From assembly GCA_965247705.1 (NCBI GenBank), contig CBDFHV010000069.1, positions 13,604-77,603 on the forward strand: a DNA stretch of 64,000 nt, in the 5' to 3' direction. The number at the start of each line of letters is the position of its first letter. The stretch's first letter is position 1. This stretch comes from CBDFHV01 sp965247705 (GTDB lineage: Bacteria > Pseudomonadota > Alphaproteobacteria > Rhodospirillales > CAMCUA01). The notes under the pieces were generated by a model that made no database searches, was not told where the DNA came from, and saw only the letters and a program-made list of their open reading frames with translations. Of the stretch, positions 35,497 to 45,253 are shown piece by piece. Both the position numbers and the translations under genes were made by a program.

Positions 35497-36653
35497 GCCC
35501 TTCCGGCTTCGGTCACGGGCGAAGTACCGCGCAGGTCAGCGACTTTGCGCATGACAGCGTCGAGGTCGACGCGGTAGGGATAATGCATCGGGCTCTCCCC
35601 CGGTTGCCCCGTTGGCCGAAGGTCGTCGGTGACCATGCATTCGTAACTTTGGCCGCGCACCCGGGCGATGAACTCGAATTCGCGCATGTGGCGGATCGTG
35701 CGACTGGCCAACTCAAGTACCCGGCATCCGTGTGGCGCAAATATCAGGTTGGTCATGCCGGCCCCATGGGGTCCAACCACCGTACGCGATTGCGAGAATG
35801 TCGCCACCTGCTCCCGAAAGCCCAGTTGGCCGAGGACGACGATCTCGAATCCCAAGTCTTCCAGCCGCGCAGCCAGGGCGTCCTCGTTCAGCATCGGTCG
35901 CCGCGGCGAATCGGCGCGCGAGACGTAAATGTCCCGCTTCGCCGCGCCTGCATCGCCGTCGATCAGCCCCAGCTTGCGGCGCAACCAATCGACGCCCAAA
36001 TCCATGCGCGGGTGATTGCGCAGATTGACCGGGACCACGATCTCCCGACAGTGAACGACGCGATCTCGGGGCACCCCGAGCCGGCGGTCCGCTCCGATTC
36101 CCAAGGCGTCCAGGCTCTCGAGTTGAAAAGCCGCCAGATCCTCGTTGATTAAGAACGGGAGGTCGCGGCAGCTCTCCTCCCCCTCGATCAGCGCCAGGCG
36201 AATCAGGCCCCTGATCAGCCAGTGCGAATAATTCCCGTCGCCGCCGAGGAAGATGCACGGCGGTTCGATCCGCCGCACCGGGTCGGGACAATTGACGATG
36301 AAGGTCCGCCGGTCGGGCGCCCTGCGCCCCCGTACGAAGGCGCTATTGAATATCTGCTTGTTGAGGGTCTCGATGGCATACATGCGCCCCCGATCCAGGA
36401 TCGACCAGGATTCGGTCTCCACAAGAACGTCGCGTAGGAGCCCCACGTAGGGTTCCCCGCGATGCGCCTTCGCCTCATCCATGAAGGATGAAACATAAGC
36501 CTCCACATGGGGATGGGCGCGAGGATCCAGCCGCGCCCAGTCCTGAAACGCCGCCACCGCCTCATCGATACGGCCGCGCTTCAGGAGCCTGCGCCCACGG
36601 TCGTAGTGATCGCGGATGATCTGGAGCTGGGCCTCCGACGGCGGCTCGGTCAT
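35493..36653 (-). CDS. Glycosyltransferase family 61 protein
   Basis: A 386-residue DUF563/GT61 enzyme. The first 60 residues form a TPR-like helix pair (YDRGRRLLKRGRIDEAVAAFQDW). The GT61 domain follows with CIFLGGDGNYSHWLI, the IYVSRADSPRRPMLNED segment and VVGPHGAGMTNLIFAP, the most typical stretch. Bacterial GT61 members work in polysaccharide assembly, which fits the neighbouring CapK-like and PrsT-like genes. No signal peptide, so cytosolic. Confidence 0.9.
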   Translation of the reverse strand: MTEPPSEAQLQIIRDHYDRGRRLLKRGRIDEAVAAFQDWARLDPRAHPHVEAYVSSFMDEAKAHRGEPYVGLLRDVLVETESWSILDRGRMYAIETLNKQIFNSAFVRGRRAPDRRTFIVNCPDPVRRIEPPCIFLGGDGNYSHWLIRGLIRLALIEGEESCRDLPFLINEDLAAFQLESLDALGIGADRRLGVPRDRVVHCREIVVPVNLRNHPRMDLGVDWLRRKLGLIDGDAGAAKRDIYVSRADSPRRPMLNEDALAARLEDLGFEIVVLGQLGFREQVATFSQSRTVVGPHGAGMTNLIFAPHGCRVLELASRTIRHMREFEFIARVRGQSYECMVTDDLRPTGQPGESPMHYPYRVDLDAVMRKVADLRGTSPVTEAGRA

Positions 36654-36772
36654 TCACTTTGTCTCCACGTGCGGCCAAGGATTGCCTTGCGCCGTGCGAC
36701 GGACCAAGATGGAGTCGAAGGAAGTCGGGTCGGCCTTTCCGGTCCGGGGCCAATGGGGGGATAGCGAAAAAG

Positions 36773-37531
36773 ATGCAACTGCAATTGCACACTTGGCAGG
36801 AGGTCGATGCCTATCTGCGACGATCCACCGGCATCATTCTGCCCATCGGCTCCACCGAACAACACGGTCCCAATGGCTTCATCGGCACCGACGCCCTGTG
36901 CCCGGAACTGATCGCCCGTGGTGTCGGAGACCGCATCGACGCCATGGTCGCCCCCACCATCAATGTCGGTATGGCCCAGCATCACCTCGGGTTTTCCGGA
37001 TCGATTACCTTGCGCCCCACGACGCTGATCGCCGTTATCTCCGACATCGTAAACTCCCTCGCCCGCCAGGGCTTCGACCGCTTTTACTTTTTCAATGGCC
37101 ATGGCGGCAACATTGCCACCGTGACCGCCGCCTTTTCCGAAATATACGCCCAGTCGAGCCTCGGCGTCGCCGGCACCAACCGGCCGCCGGTGCGATGCAC
37201 CATCGAGAACTGGTGGATGCTGTCCCAGGTGAAGGCATTTCGGGAGAAGCAGTTCGGCGCATCGGAAGGACGCCACGCCACGCCGTCGGAAGTCGCGCTT
37301 ACCTACTTCGGTTATCCGGAGCATGCGGCCCGCATCAAGGATGCGGCAATGTCGCCCAAGGTGGCCCCCATCGGGCCCGTTGGCGATGCGGAGGACTATC
37401 GTCGTCGCTTCCCCGATGGCCGCATCGGATCGGATCCCAGTCTGGCGACGGTGGCCCTCGGAGAGAACCTCTACAACATTGCCGTCGAAGACGCCTGCGC
37501 CTCCTACGAGTCGTTTCTCAAGGCGACCTGA
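36773..37531 (+). CDS. Creatininase-family amidohydrolase
   Basis: A 252-residue creatininase-fold protein. The metal site is visible in LPIGSTEQHGPNGFIGTDAL (Glu, His, Asp), and FFNGHGGNIATV adds the second His motif. Family members are metal-dependent amidohydrolases such as creatininase, mycofactocin MftE and formamide hydrolases in riboflavin and F420 pathways. The start was set at ATG 36773. A TIR-like gene follows after 42 bp on the same strand, most likely in one operon; this is not the normal setting for creatininases. Confidence 0.88.
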   Translation: MQLQLHTWQEVDAYLRRSTGIILPIGSTEQHGPNGFIGTDALCPELIARGVGDRIDAMVAPTINVGMAQHHLGFSGSITLRPTTLIAVISDIVNSLARQGFDRFYFFNGHGGNIATVTAAFSEIYAQSSLGVAGTNRPPVRCTIENWWMLSQVKAFREKQFGASEGRHATPSEVALTYFGYPEHAARIKDAAMSPKVAPIGPVGDAEDYRRRFPDGRIGSDPSLATVALGENLYNIAVEDACASYESFLKAT

Positions 37532-37573
37532 GCGGCGGGTGGAAGCGGGCAGGCAAGGAGGCAACCAGGAACC

Positions 37574-38083
37574 ATGCGGCGCTGTTTTCTCATCTTCGAC
37601 TACGACAATGACCTCTCCGACGCGAGGCGAATTGCCCAGACGGGCTTGGTCCGCGCCACGGCGCCGGCGGGATTCGACGACATCGCGGATTGGTCGGCGG
37701 CCAAGGAAAAGGGCGTCGACGCGGTAAAACGCATGATCGACCAGGGGATTTCCGGATCTTCCGTTACCGTCGTACTCATCGGTTCGCGAACGGCCACCCT
37801 AGGTTACGTTACCTATGCGCTGGAACGCAGCCTGCGCCGGCACAACGGCGTACTCGGCATCCATATTCACAATTTGAAGGCCTCCAACGCCACCGACGCG
37901 GACCGGGGCCGAAAGCCGGCCCTCCCCGAGGCCGCCGTCCGCTGGGCCGACAGCGACGACTATCCGAGCCACGACTGGGAGCAATCCCGATTTGCCGAGT
38001 GGGTATTCGACGTCGCTACCGACTGGAAGAACTACGCCCGCCGTCGCCCCGCCGACCCCGTACCGCCGGGGTTCAAGCTCTAG
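37574..38083 (+). CDS. TIR-like domain protein (DUF1863/ThsB-like)
   Basis: A 169-residue protein whose N-terminal 110 residues match the MTH538/ThsB TIR-like fold: FLIFDYDNDLSDAR (first strand with the FDYDND motif), SVTVVLIGSRTATLGYVTYALE, and HNGVLGIHIHNLK. In Thoeris defence, ThsB proteins with this domain make a nucleotide signal from NAD+ upon phage infection. No ThsA-type effector (SIR2 or macro domain) is next to it. An AAGGAGG lies 12 bases before ATG. The stop is formed at the border of a MITE. A defence role is inference. Confidence 0.78.
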   Translation: MRRCFLIFDYDNDLSDARRIAQTGLVRATAPAGFDDIADWSAAKEKGVDAVKRMIDQGISGSSVTVVLIGSRTATLGYVTYALERSLRRHNGVLGIHIHNLKASNATDADRGRKPALPEAAVRWADSDDYPSHDWEQSRFAEWVFDVATDWKNYARRRPADPVPPGFKL

Positions 38084-38177
38084 TGTTCCGATCGAGACAT
38101 TTCGTTCCCATTAAATCTACGCAAACTGCGACCTTCACCCCCGGGCTCAGGAACCAAATGTTAGAATCGCAACACTA
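38081..38177. mobile_element. Small IS630/Tc1-like MITE with TA borders
   Basis: A 97-bp unit starting and ending in TA, with imperfect 30-bp inverted ends (left TAGTGTTCCGATCGAGACAT, right copy TAGTGTTGCGATTCTAACAT when inverted). TA borders and short inverted ends suggest mobilisation by an IS630/Tc1-type transposase. It sits right at the stop codon of the TIR-like gene; removing it would leave the same TAG. Confidence 0.6.
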
Positions 38178-38187
38178 GTGTCGTGAA

Positions 38188-38919
38188 TCAGCCCGCATCC
38201 TTGGCCGTTTCCTCTTCGCGCAGATAGCCGAAAACCGCCAAGGACAAGGCAAGAATCACCGTGATCACGGCCATCTCGCCGCCGTCCTCGACACAGGCGA
38301 TGATGCGATGGGCGGCTGGCTCGCCGCGCGCGAAGGAAGACATCATGTCGACCACGCCACCAAAGAAGGCCAGAACGAAAAACCACTTCGTCAGAGTCGA
38401 ACCGATGGACCGATCCAGGCCCGTACTGCGCCATAGTGCATATGCGAGGAATCCCAGTAACGGCGTCCCGAACAGCCCCCAGGTCGCCAATTCGCCGAAA
38501 TCCTGCCCGCGCAGACCGAAGGCCGGTTGCAGGTCAAGCCAACGGGTCAGAAAGCCGCCGAGAGATTCGTGGATTTGCAGGGAATCGTCGGCCAAGTAGT
38601 AGATGAAGATGAACAGAAAGGCGAAATAGACAGGCCGGCGCAGTCTCCAGGCCAACCGCGCGAACGCCACGACGATCAACGCAACCAACACGTATGCGAA
38701 ATATTCCGCGTAGCTGCCCTCTGTCTCGAGCGCGAAGTCCCGCCCCTTGAATCCGGCGCTCAGAAGCAGTTTGCCGGGATCGAACCGGCTTCCTGCCAGG
38801 ACATGGGCAATATGCAGCGCGAAAAACACCAGATCGCCGAATACCGCAAGTGATACCACGATGCGCAGCCGCCGATCTTCCTTGAACCGCCGCAGGGTAC
38901 TTCCGAACAGACCTCGCAT
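38188..38919 (-). CDS. Hypothetical multi-pass membrane protein
   Basis: A 243-residue inner-membrane protein with about six hydrophobic segments (IVVSLAVFGDLVFFALHIAH, YFAYVLVALIVVAFARLAW, YFAFLFIFIYYLADDSLQI and others). The segment ADDSLQIHESLGGFL is polar inside the membrane region and could be a functional site. No family recognised. ATG 38919 was chosen, with GGGG 12 bases before; an extension to 39078 would overlap the next gene's upstream region. Confidence 0.75.
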   Translation of the reverse strand: MRGLFGSTLRRFKEDRRLRIVVSLAVFGDLVFFALHIAHVLAGSRFDPGKLLLSAGFKGRDFALETEGSYAEYFAYVLVALIVVAFARLAWRLRRPVYFAFLFIFIYYLADDSLQIHESLGGFLTRWLDLQPAFGLRGQDFGELATWGLFGTPLLGFLAYALWRSTGLDRSIGSTLTKWFFVLAFFGGVVDMMSSFARGEPAAHRIIACVEDGGEMAVITVILALSLAVFGYLREEETAKDAG

Positions 38920-39128
38920 ATGGCACGACCCCTTCCAGACTTGTGGCAATGATACCCAATTGGCGCAATCGTTCGAATGGTTCTCCCACGGCCTCGTCCA
39001 TGACCAAGGCTCTACCGCCTTCAGCAAAGCCAGGGTCCCGGTCACTGCGCCGTTGGCAAACCCGCGCCCGTGGGTCATCCTCGCAGCCGTTCCGTCTCTT
39101 TCTCTCCCACCGGTCCCGGAGACAGGTC

Positions 39129-40049
39129 ATGCAGACGAGCCCCTTCATGTGCCTCAACGGCGAGATCGTTCCCTACGAGGATGCCAAGATCCACGCCTTC
39201 GCGGGGGTGGTGAAGTACGGTTGCGCCGTGTTCGAGGGCCTGCGCGGCTATTGGAACCCGGACCACGAGGAAATGTACGTCTTCCGCATGCGCGAGCATA
39301 TGGAGCGCCTGCGTTTCGGCATGCGGGTGATGCGCTTCGATACCGTCTACGAGCCCGAACACACGGAAGACTGCCTCATGCGCATGATCCGGGCCAACGA
39401 GCTAAAGGAGGCGGTGCACCTGCGCATGATCGCCTTTCTGGAGGGGGATGACGAACTGGCCATGGCGGGGCCCATCGGTCTGGTCTGCGGCGCCGTGCCC
39501 CGGCCCACCGCCCAACGGGTTTGGGACGGAATCCACGTCATGGTGAGCTCCTATACCCGCATCGCCGACAACGCCATTCCGCCGCGGGTCAAGAGCTCGT
39601 CCAACTACGCCAACAACCGTTTCGCCGAGCTCGAGTCCCGGCGCCACGGCTATGACGGGGTGCTCATGCTGACCGCCCGGGGAACCGTCTCCGAGGGCTC
39701 GGGCGCGTGCCTGTTCATCGTCCGCGACGGCACCCTCATCACCCCCGACGTGACCAGCGGCATCCTGGAGAGCGTAACCCGCGACTCGGTAATCCGCCTG
39801 GCCCGGGAAAAACTGGATCTCCTGGTCGTCGAGCGGGAGATCGACCGGCACGAACTCTACGCGGCGCAGGAAGCCTTCTGGTGCGGCACCGCCCACGAGG
39901 TGACCCCCATCGTGTCGGTCGACCGCATGGACGTGGGCGATGGTGATGTGGGGCCGCTGACCAAATCCATCCGCGACCTCTATTTCCAGGTGGTCAAGGG
40001 CGAGATTTCCGACTATCCGGAATGGCGCAGTCCCGTCTACGGCGACTGA
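39129..40049 (+). CDS. Branched-chain amino acid aminotransferase-like (fold type IV PLP enzyme)
   Basis: A 306-residue class IV aminotransferase. VFEGLRGYW (residues 34-42), the PLP-binding Lys155 in RVKSSSNYANN, and EGSGACLFIVRDGTLITP with the phosphate-binding loop are all standard for IlvE. ATG 39129 has GGAGA ten bases upstream. The DUF3604 gene follows after 18 bp, probably in one operon. Branched-chain specificity is likely but D-amino acid or aminodeoxychorismate relatives cannot be ruled out. Confidence 0.88.
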   Translation: MQTSPFMCLNGEIVPYEDAKIHAFAGVVKYGCAVFEGLRGYWNPDHEEMYVFRMREHMERLRFGMRVMRFDTVYEPEHTEDCLMRMIRANELKEAVHLRMIAFLEGDDELAMAGPIGLVCGAVPRPTAQRVWDGIHVMVSSYTRIADNAIPPRVKSSSNYANNRFAELESRRHGYDGVLMLTARGTVSEGSGACLFIVRDGTLITPDVTSGILESVTRDSVIRLAREKLDLLVVEREIDRHELYAAQEAFWCGTAHEVTPIVSVDRMDVGDGDVGPLTKSIRDLYFQVVKGEISDYPEWRSPVYGD

Positions 40050-40067
40050 CCGAATTCGGGGGCGGAC

Positions 40068-42320
40068 GTGCCCTACGCCACCTACCGGGTCGACCGCATG
40101 GGCGCCGCCCGCATGGTCGGCGAGACCCGCTTCCAGGCCGCCCAGATGGGCAGCCTCGCGGTCGAATACACGGCCGGTCCCTTCGGGCTTGACGACGGCG
40201 GCGCCATCAAACTGGTCTGGCGCGGTTGCTGCGATACGGCCGCGCCCCAGTTCGACGATCCCACGGGCGCCGCCTACGCCACCGCGGAGGCCAGCAACGG
40301 CGCGCTGCTGGCCTGCGACTACAGCCCGAAAGGCAACTTCCGGCCCTTCTCCAAGGCGGTCATGGTGAGCGTGGTCCAGGGCTACCTGGCGCCGGGCGAT
40401 ACGATCACCATCCGCATCGGCGATACCCGCTTCGGCGCCCCCGGCATTCGCATGCAGTCGGTGGTGGAAACGGGCCACGAGATGAAGGTCCTGGCGGACC
40501 CCATCAACACCCGCGACTTCGCCATGCTGCCGGAAACCCTGACCTTCGACATTTTCGCCGCCCCTCGCCGCGACTGGCACGCCGTCCTGCCGTCCCTGCG
40601 CCAGGTGGGTGAGCCCTTCCGCCTGGGCATCCGCATGGACGACGCTTTCGGCAACCCCAGCGACCAGGGCAGCGCCGGCGTGCGGTTGCGCCCCAGCATT
40701 GCCGTCGAGGGCCTGCCGGAAACCATCCAACTGAACGCGGGCGATTTCTCGACCGTGATCGAGGGACTCGTGGTCCGTGCCCCGGGCGATCTGGTCATCG
40801 TCCTCGAGGACGAAATCGGCACGCCGGTCGCGGAGAGCAATCCCTTGAGGATCGTCGACAAGGCCGACTTGCTGCCCTATTGGGCCGACTTTCACCACCA
40901 GAGTCGGGAGACCGTGGGCATGGGCACGGTCGCCGAGAGCTTCGCCTACGCCCGCAACAAGGCTTTCCTCGACGTCACCAGCCATGCCGGCAACGACCTG
41001 TAGATCAGCGGAAAGAACTGGGACGACATCAACCGGGCCAGCGCCGCGTTCAACGAGCCGGGTCGCTTCGTTGTCCTGCCCGGCTACGAATGGTCGGGGA
41101 ACACCCCCTTGGGCGGCGACCGCAACGTGATTTTCCTCGGAGAGGGTGCCCCCATGCGCCGCTCGTCGCACGCCCTGGTGCCGGACCTCGGCGACGCCGA
41201 TACGGACTGTCACACCATCGAGGACCTGTACCGGGGATTGCGGGAAAGCCCCGTCCCGGCCTTTTGCCTCGCCCACATCGGCGGCCGCCACTGCGACATC
41301 CGCCTCGCCCACGATCCCCTCATCGATCGGTCGGTGGAGATCCAGTCCGCCACCTGGGTCACCTTTGAGTGGGTCCTCAGGGACGTCTTCGAAAAGGGCT
41401 ACCGCATGGGCGTGGTCGGCAATACGGACGACCACAAGGGCCGACCGGGGTCGAGCCCGCCGGGGTTCGCCGGCTTCGGCTGCGCCGGCGGCCTCACCTG
41501 CCTGTGGCTGAAGGACCTGTCGCGGGACGGCGTCTGGGACGCCATGACCCACCGCCGCCACTTCGCCACCACCGGCGCCCGCATCCACCTGGACGTGCGC
41601 GCCCGCACCGGCGCGCCCGCCGAGCGGTTTCACGAGGATCCAGCCGCCGGCCCCACGGGCTCGGACATGGTGTCCGAGCTTGTGATGGGCGACATCGCCC
41701 GGGTCACTGAGGCGGAAGTAGAATTCAATCTCGACGTCCTGGCCCCCGCCCCCATCCACCGGATCGAGATTCGCCGTGGCCTGGAAACGATGGAGGTGTT
41801 TCATCCCCACGCGGACCAACCCCGGGGGAACCGAATTCACGTCACCTTCGAGGGCGCCGAGTTCCGCGGCCGCAACCCCAAGACCCTGTGGGACGGCACG
41901 GCGGTGGTCGAAGGCACCACCCTTCAGGCCGCCCACCCCATCCGCTTCGACCTCTTGAGCAAGCGCCTCGAGGTGGAGAGCCCGTCGACCGTCCGCTGGA
42001 CCGCCCAGACCACCGGTAATATCGTCGGGCTCGCCCTGACCCTCGCCGGGGCCGGCAACGCCGGCCTCACCGTGGAGACGCCGCAAGGCACGGAAACGGT
42101 CGCCATCGCCGACCTGGGGGTCGAGGAACGGGTGTTCGACTACGGCGGCATCGACAAGCGCATGCGCATCTTCCGCCTGCCCGACCATAACCCCCACCGC
42201 GCCGTAATCCTGTCCCGGCGCGTCCCCTTGCGGGCCGAGGGCGACAACCCGCTCTACGTCTGCGTCACCACCGAAGACGGCCACCAGGCCTGGTCGAGCC
42301 CGATCTATCTGTTCCGGTGA
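40068..42320 (+). pseudogene. DUF3604-family protein with in-frame amber codon
   Basis: Frames 40068-41003 and 41004-42320 are the same frame, separated only by TAG at 41001-41003. The whole is 750 residues from a GTG start. The PHP-like metal-binding parts are spread over both halves: WADFHHQSRETVG and DVTSHAGNDL before the stop, HIGGRH and VGNTDDHKGRPG after it. A Gln codon (CAG) at the TAG would fit the family pattern (HAGND-L-Q-I). So it is either a recent nonsense mutation or amber read-through. DUF3604 proteins have no firmly known reaction. Likely inactive as it stands. Confidence 0.8.
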
Positions 42321-42380
42321 GGTGGCGCGCGATAGGATACGATGCCTGTCACGAGTGACACTTCGCATGGGAGGAAGACG

Positions 42381-42689
42381 ATGAAACGGGTGCTGGTGCG
42401 CTACAAGGTCAAGCCGGATCGCGTGGCGGAGAACGAGGCGCTGTGCAGGGCGGTTTACGACGAGTTGAAGGGCAAGGCCCCCACGGGCATCCGCTACATG
42501 ACCTTCAAGCTGGAGGACGGCGTCTCCTTCGTCCACGTCGCCTCCATCGAGACGGACGACGGCAGCAACCCCATGGCCGGGATCGACGCGTTCAAGGCCT
42601 TCCAGAAGGATATCGGCGCCCGTTGCGACGAGCCACCCACCGCGACGGAACTGACGGCTGAAGTCGGCTCTTACGGCTTCTTCGACTGA
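42381..42689 (+). CDS. Hypothetical small protein, ABM-like fold
   Basis: A 102-residue protein beginning MKRVLVRYKVKPDRVAENEAL, with the strand-helix-strand pattern of dimeric alpha/beta-barrel proteins (RYMTFKLEDGVSFVHVASIE, DAFKAFQKDIGARC). GGGAGGAAG stands just before ATG 42381, a very good binding site. It follows the DUF3604 gene by 60 bp. Reaction unknown. Confidence 0.8.
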   Translation: MKRVLVRYKVKPDRVAENEALCRAVYDELKGKAPTGIRYMTFKLEDGVSFVHVASIETDDGSNPMAGIDAFKAFQKDIGARCDEPPTATELTAEVGSYGFFD

Positions 42690-42993
42690 CGGTGGGGCAA
42701 CGATACGCCGCCTCGATCAGTCGCCAATTTCCCACCACGCTGCCCGCGGTGGCCGGTGACGCCGAAGAAGATGGCGAAATGAGTTTTGTGTCCCAATAAA
42801 TCTAATCACGGCTTGTCAACGGCGGCGGGAATATGTACCGGGGCGGCGGCGCAAAAATGTACCACGGGCTCGGTGGTAGCTTGTCCGCGTAGTCCATGGG
42901 AGGGACCCGCGCGCGGGGCGACGCGCCCTCCGCGCGGCTGGCGGCGGCCCGCGCGTGGGAGGGGCCTGTGGGCCCACGCGGGCAAGCGGGGGG

Positions 42994-43758
42994 TTATTCG
43001 GACGGTTGCCGGTGTCGTGACCGGCTCTGCTTGAGCCGGTAGCTCTCGCCGTTCATCTCCAGGATATGGACATGGTGGGTGATGCGGTCGAGCAGCGCGC
43101 CGGTGAGGCGCTCGCTGGCGAAGACCGTCGTCCATTCCTGGAAGGGCAGGTTTGAGGTCACGATGGTGGCGCCGTTCTCGTAGCGCCGGCTGAAGACGTC
43201 GAACAGCAGCTCGCTTCCGGTCTGCGAGAGGGGCACGTATCCGAGCTCGTCGACGATCAGGAGATTGACCCTGGCGAGCTGGTCCTGGAGGCGGAGCAGC
43301 CTCTTCTCGTCGCGTGCCTCGATCAGCTCGTGGACCAGATGGGAGGCTGTGGCGAAGCGCACGGAAAGGCCCTTCTGGCAGGCGGCGAGGCCGAGGGCGA
43401 GAGCGACATGCGTCTTCCCGACGCCGCTTGGGCCGAGCAGGATTACGTTCTCACGGCGCGTGATGTACTCGCCGCGCGCGAGATCCAGCACCAGCATCTT
43501 GTTGAGGCTCGGGATTGCCTTGAAGTCGAAGCTCTCGAGCTGTTTGACGACAGGGAACCCGGCCTGCCTGATGCGGCGCTCGACGAGGCGGCGCTCGCGG
43601 TCGATCAGCTCCAGCTCCACCAGTCGGGCGAGGAACTGCACATGATCCAGGCCCTCGGCCGCGCACTGGCGCGCCAGTTTCTCGTATTCCCGCAGGAAGG
43701 TCGGCAGCTTCAGCCTCTTCAGGTGATGTTCGAGCAGGATGCGGGGGGCCTCAGCCAT
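42994..43758 (-). CDS. istB: IS21-family helper ATPase IstB
   Basis: A 254-residue AAA+ protein with Walker A GPSGVGKTH and Walker B LLIVDELGY, and the typical N-terminus LLEHHLKRLKLPTFLREYE. Its ATG at 43758 overlaps the istA stop by eight bases. It helps the IstA transposase choose targets. Complete. Confidence 0.93.
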   Translation of the reverse strand: MAEAPRILLEHHLKRLKLPTFLREYEKLARQCAAEGLDHVQFLARLVELELIDRERRLVERRIRQAGFPVVKQLESFDFKAIPSLNKMLVLDLARGEYITRRENVILLGPSGVGKTHVALALGLAACQKGLSVRFATASHLVHELIEARDEKRLLRLQDQLARVNLLIVDELGYVPLSQTGSELLFDVFSRRYENGATIVTSNLPFQEWTTVFASERLTGALLDRITHHVHILEMNGESYRLKQSRSRHRQPSE

Positions 43759-45253
43759 GGCCGGCCCCTCCGGCCAGCAGGGTGGCGTAGTCGGCGCTCC
43801 GCGTGGCGGCGACGAAGGGCTGGGGCAAGTGCGGATAGCGCGACAGGTCGAGATGCACGGGCCGCCTCTCGATGCGCGCCAGCAGGAGATGCTTGACCGC
43901 ATCGAAGCCGATCAGGCGCCGCTTCACCGCGTCGCGCACCGCGGCCGCCACTTGGCGTGCCGGGAAGTCTTCGTGCAGGCGCAGCACCTGGATGTATTCG
44001 CGCTTGCCGCGCGGGCCGAAGCGGGCTTCGAGGAGGCGGCGCAGCGTGTCGAAGGCGGGATCGAGCTTCCATCCCCGCAGCGGCGCCGCCTGGTCCAGGG
44101 CGCCCGGCTTCTTCTCCAGCAGCGACAGATAGTGCAGCGGCTCGTAGATGACGTCGCCGCGGACATAGGAGCGCCGATGGCGGGCGACGATCTCGGCGCC
44201 GAGCGCGATCTCGACCCGGTCGACATAGCCCTTCACCATGACCTTCTTGTGGGCGTGCACCGTCGGCGCCGAGTAGTCCACCAGCCGGTAGCGCACCAGG
44301 GCCGTGGACAAGATCTGGCCCGGCACATGCTCGCAGGCCTCGAAGGGAACCGCCGGCAGATCGCGCAGGGCGTCGAGGTCGCCCAACAATGCCGTCGCCC
44401 GGTCGCCTGCCTCCAGCGCGTCGAGCCGCTCCAGGCAGCGCGCCATCAGCCGCTCGTTCAGGACCGACAGGTCGTGCACCTTCGGGATCGGCACCATGAA
44501 CCGGCGCCGTGCCGTCTTCACCAGGGCCTCCACCTTGCCCTTGTCGTTGCCCTTGCCGGGCCGGCCGAAGCGGTCGCGGAACAGGTAGTGCGATTGCAGA
44601 TGCGTGAACGCCTGCGTGCGCCGACGCGTGCCGTCGCCCAGGATCCGTGCCACCGCCAGGGTCGTGTTGTCGTAGAGGATCGAGCGCGGAACCCCGCCGA
44701 GGAAGGCGAAGGCGCTGACATGGCCGTCCAGGAAGGCCTCCGTCGTCTCCCGGGGATACGCCTTGACGAACCAGAGGTTGGAATGGGGCAGGATCAGGCA
44801 GAAGAAGGCGACCTTCTCCCGCCTGCCCCCGACCTCCACCACCGCCTCGCCGAAGTCGACCTGGGCATGGCCCGGCGGGTGATGCAGCGGCACGAAGGCC
44901 TCGCGCGTCGATTGCCGCCGGGAACGCACATAGTCCTTCACAATGGTGTAGCCGCCGGTGAACCCGTGCTCGTCCCGTAGCCGCTCGAAGATCCGATGCG
45001 CCGTGTGACGCTGCTTGCGCGGCACGTCCGGATCCGTGTCCGCCTCCAGGATCGCGTCGACGATGCCGGTGAACCCGTCCAGCTTCGGCCGCCTGACCGG
45101 CTTCGTCCGGCGGTATCCCGGCGGCGCCGAATAGCTCAGCATCTTCTTCACCGTCCGGCGGTCGATGCCGAACCGCCGGCCCGCCTCGTGATGGCTCAGA
45201 CCCTCGTCGACAACCGCCAGTCGAACCGCCGCATAGAGCTCCACGCCGTACAT
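43751..45253 (-). CDS. istA: IS21-family transposase IstA
   Basis: A 500-residue transposase with an N-terminal helix-turn-helix (LSHHEAGRRFGIDRRTVKKML), a DDE integrase core (HAQVDFGEAVVEVGG first Asp; SILYDNTTLAV second Asp; GNDKGKVEALVKTARR with Glu) and a C-terminal Mu-type domain. ATG 45253 follows GGGGCAGGAG. Complete and coupled with istB. Confidence 0.93.
   Translation of the reverse strand: MYGVELYAAVRLAVVDEGLSHHEAGRRFGIDRRTVKKMLSYSAPPGYRRTKPVRRPKLDGFTGIVDAILEADTDPDVPRKQRHTAHRIFERLRDEHGFTGGYTIVKDYVRSRRQSTREAFVPLHHPPGHAQVDFGEAVVEVGGRREKVAFFCLILPHSNLWFVKAYPRETTEAFLDGHVSAFAFLGGVPRSILYDNTTLAVARILGDGTRRRTQAFTHLQSHYLFRDRFGRPGKGNDKGKVEALVKTARRRFMVPIPKVHDLSVLNERLMARCLERLDALEAGDRATALLGDLDALRDLPAVPFEACEHVPGQILSTALVRYRLVDYSAPTVHAHKKVMVKGYVDRVEIALGAEIVARHRRSYVRGDVIYEPLHYLSLLEKKPGALDQAAPLRGWKLDPAFDTLRRLLEARFGPRGKREYIQVLRLHEDFPARQVAAAVRDAVKRRLIGFDAVKHLLLARIERRPVHLDLSRYPHLPQPFVAATRSADYATLLAGGAGHG

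Noticed and set aside
41001..41003. Pyrrolysine at the amber codon in the DUF3604 gene
   Set aside because: No pyl genes are visible, family position fits Gln (CAG), and this protein family is not known to carry pyrrolysine.
39402..42536. A 1044-codon open frame on the minus strand
   Set aside because: It is antisense to the aminotransferase and DUF3604 genes, has no recognisable domain, and is open only because of the high G+C content.
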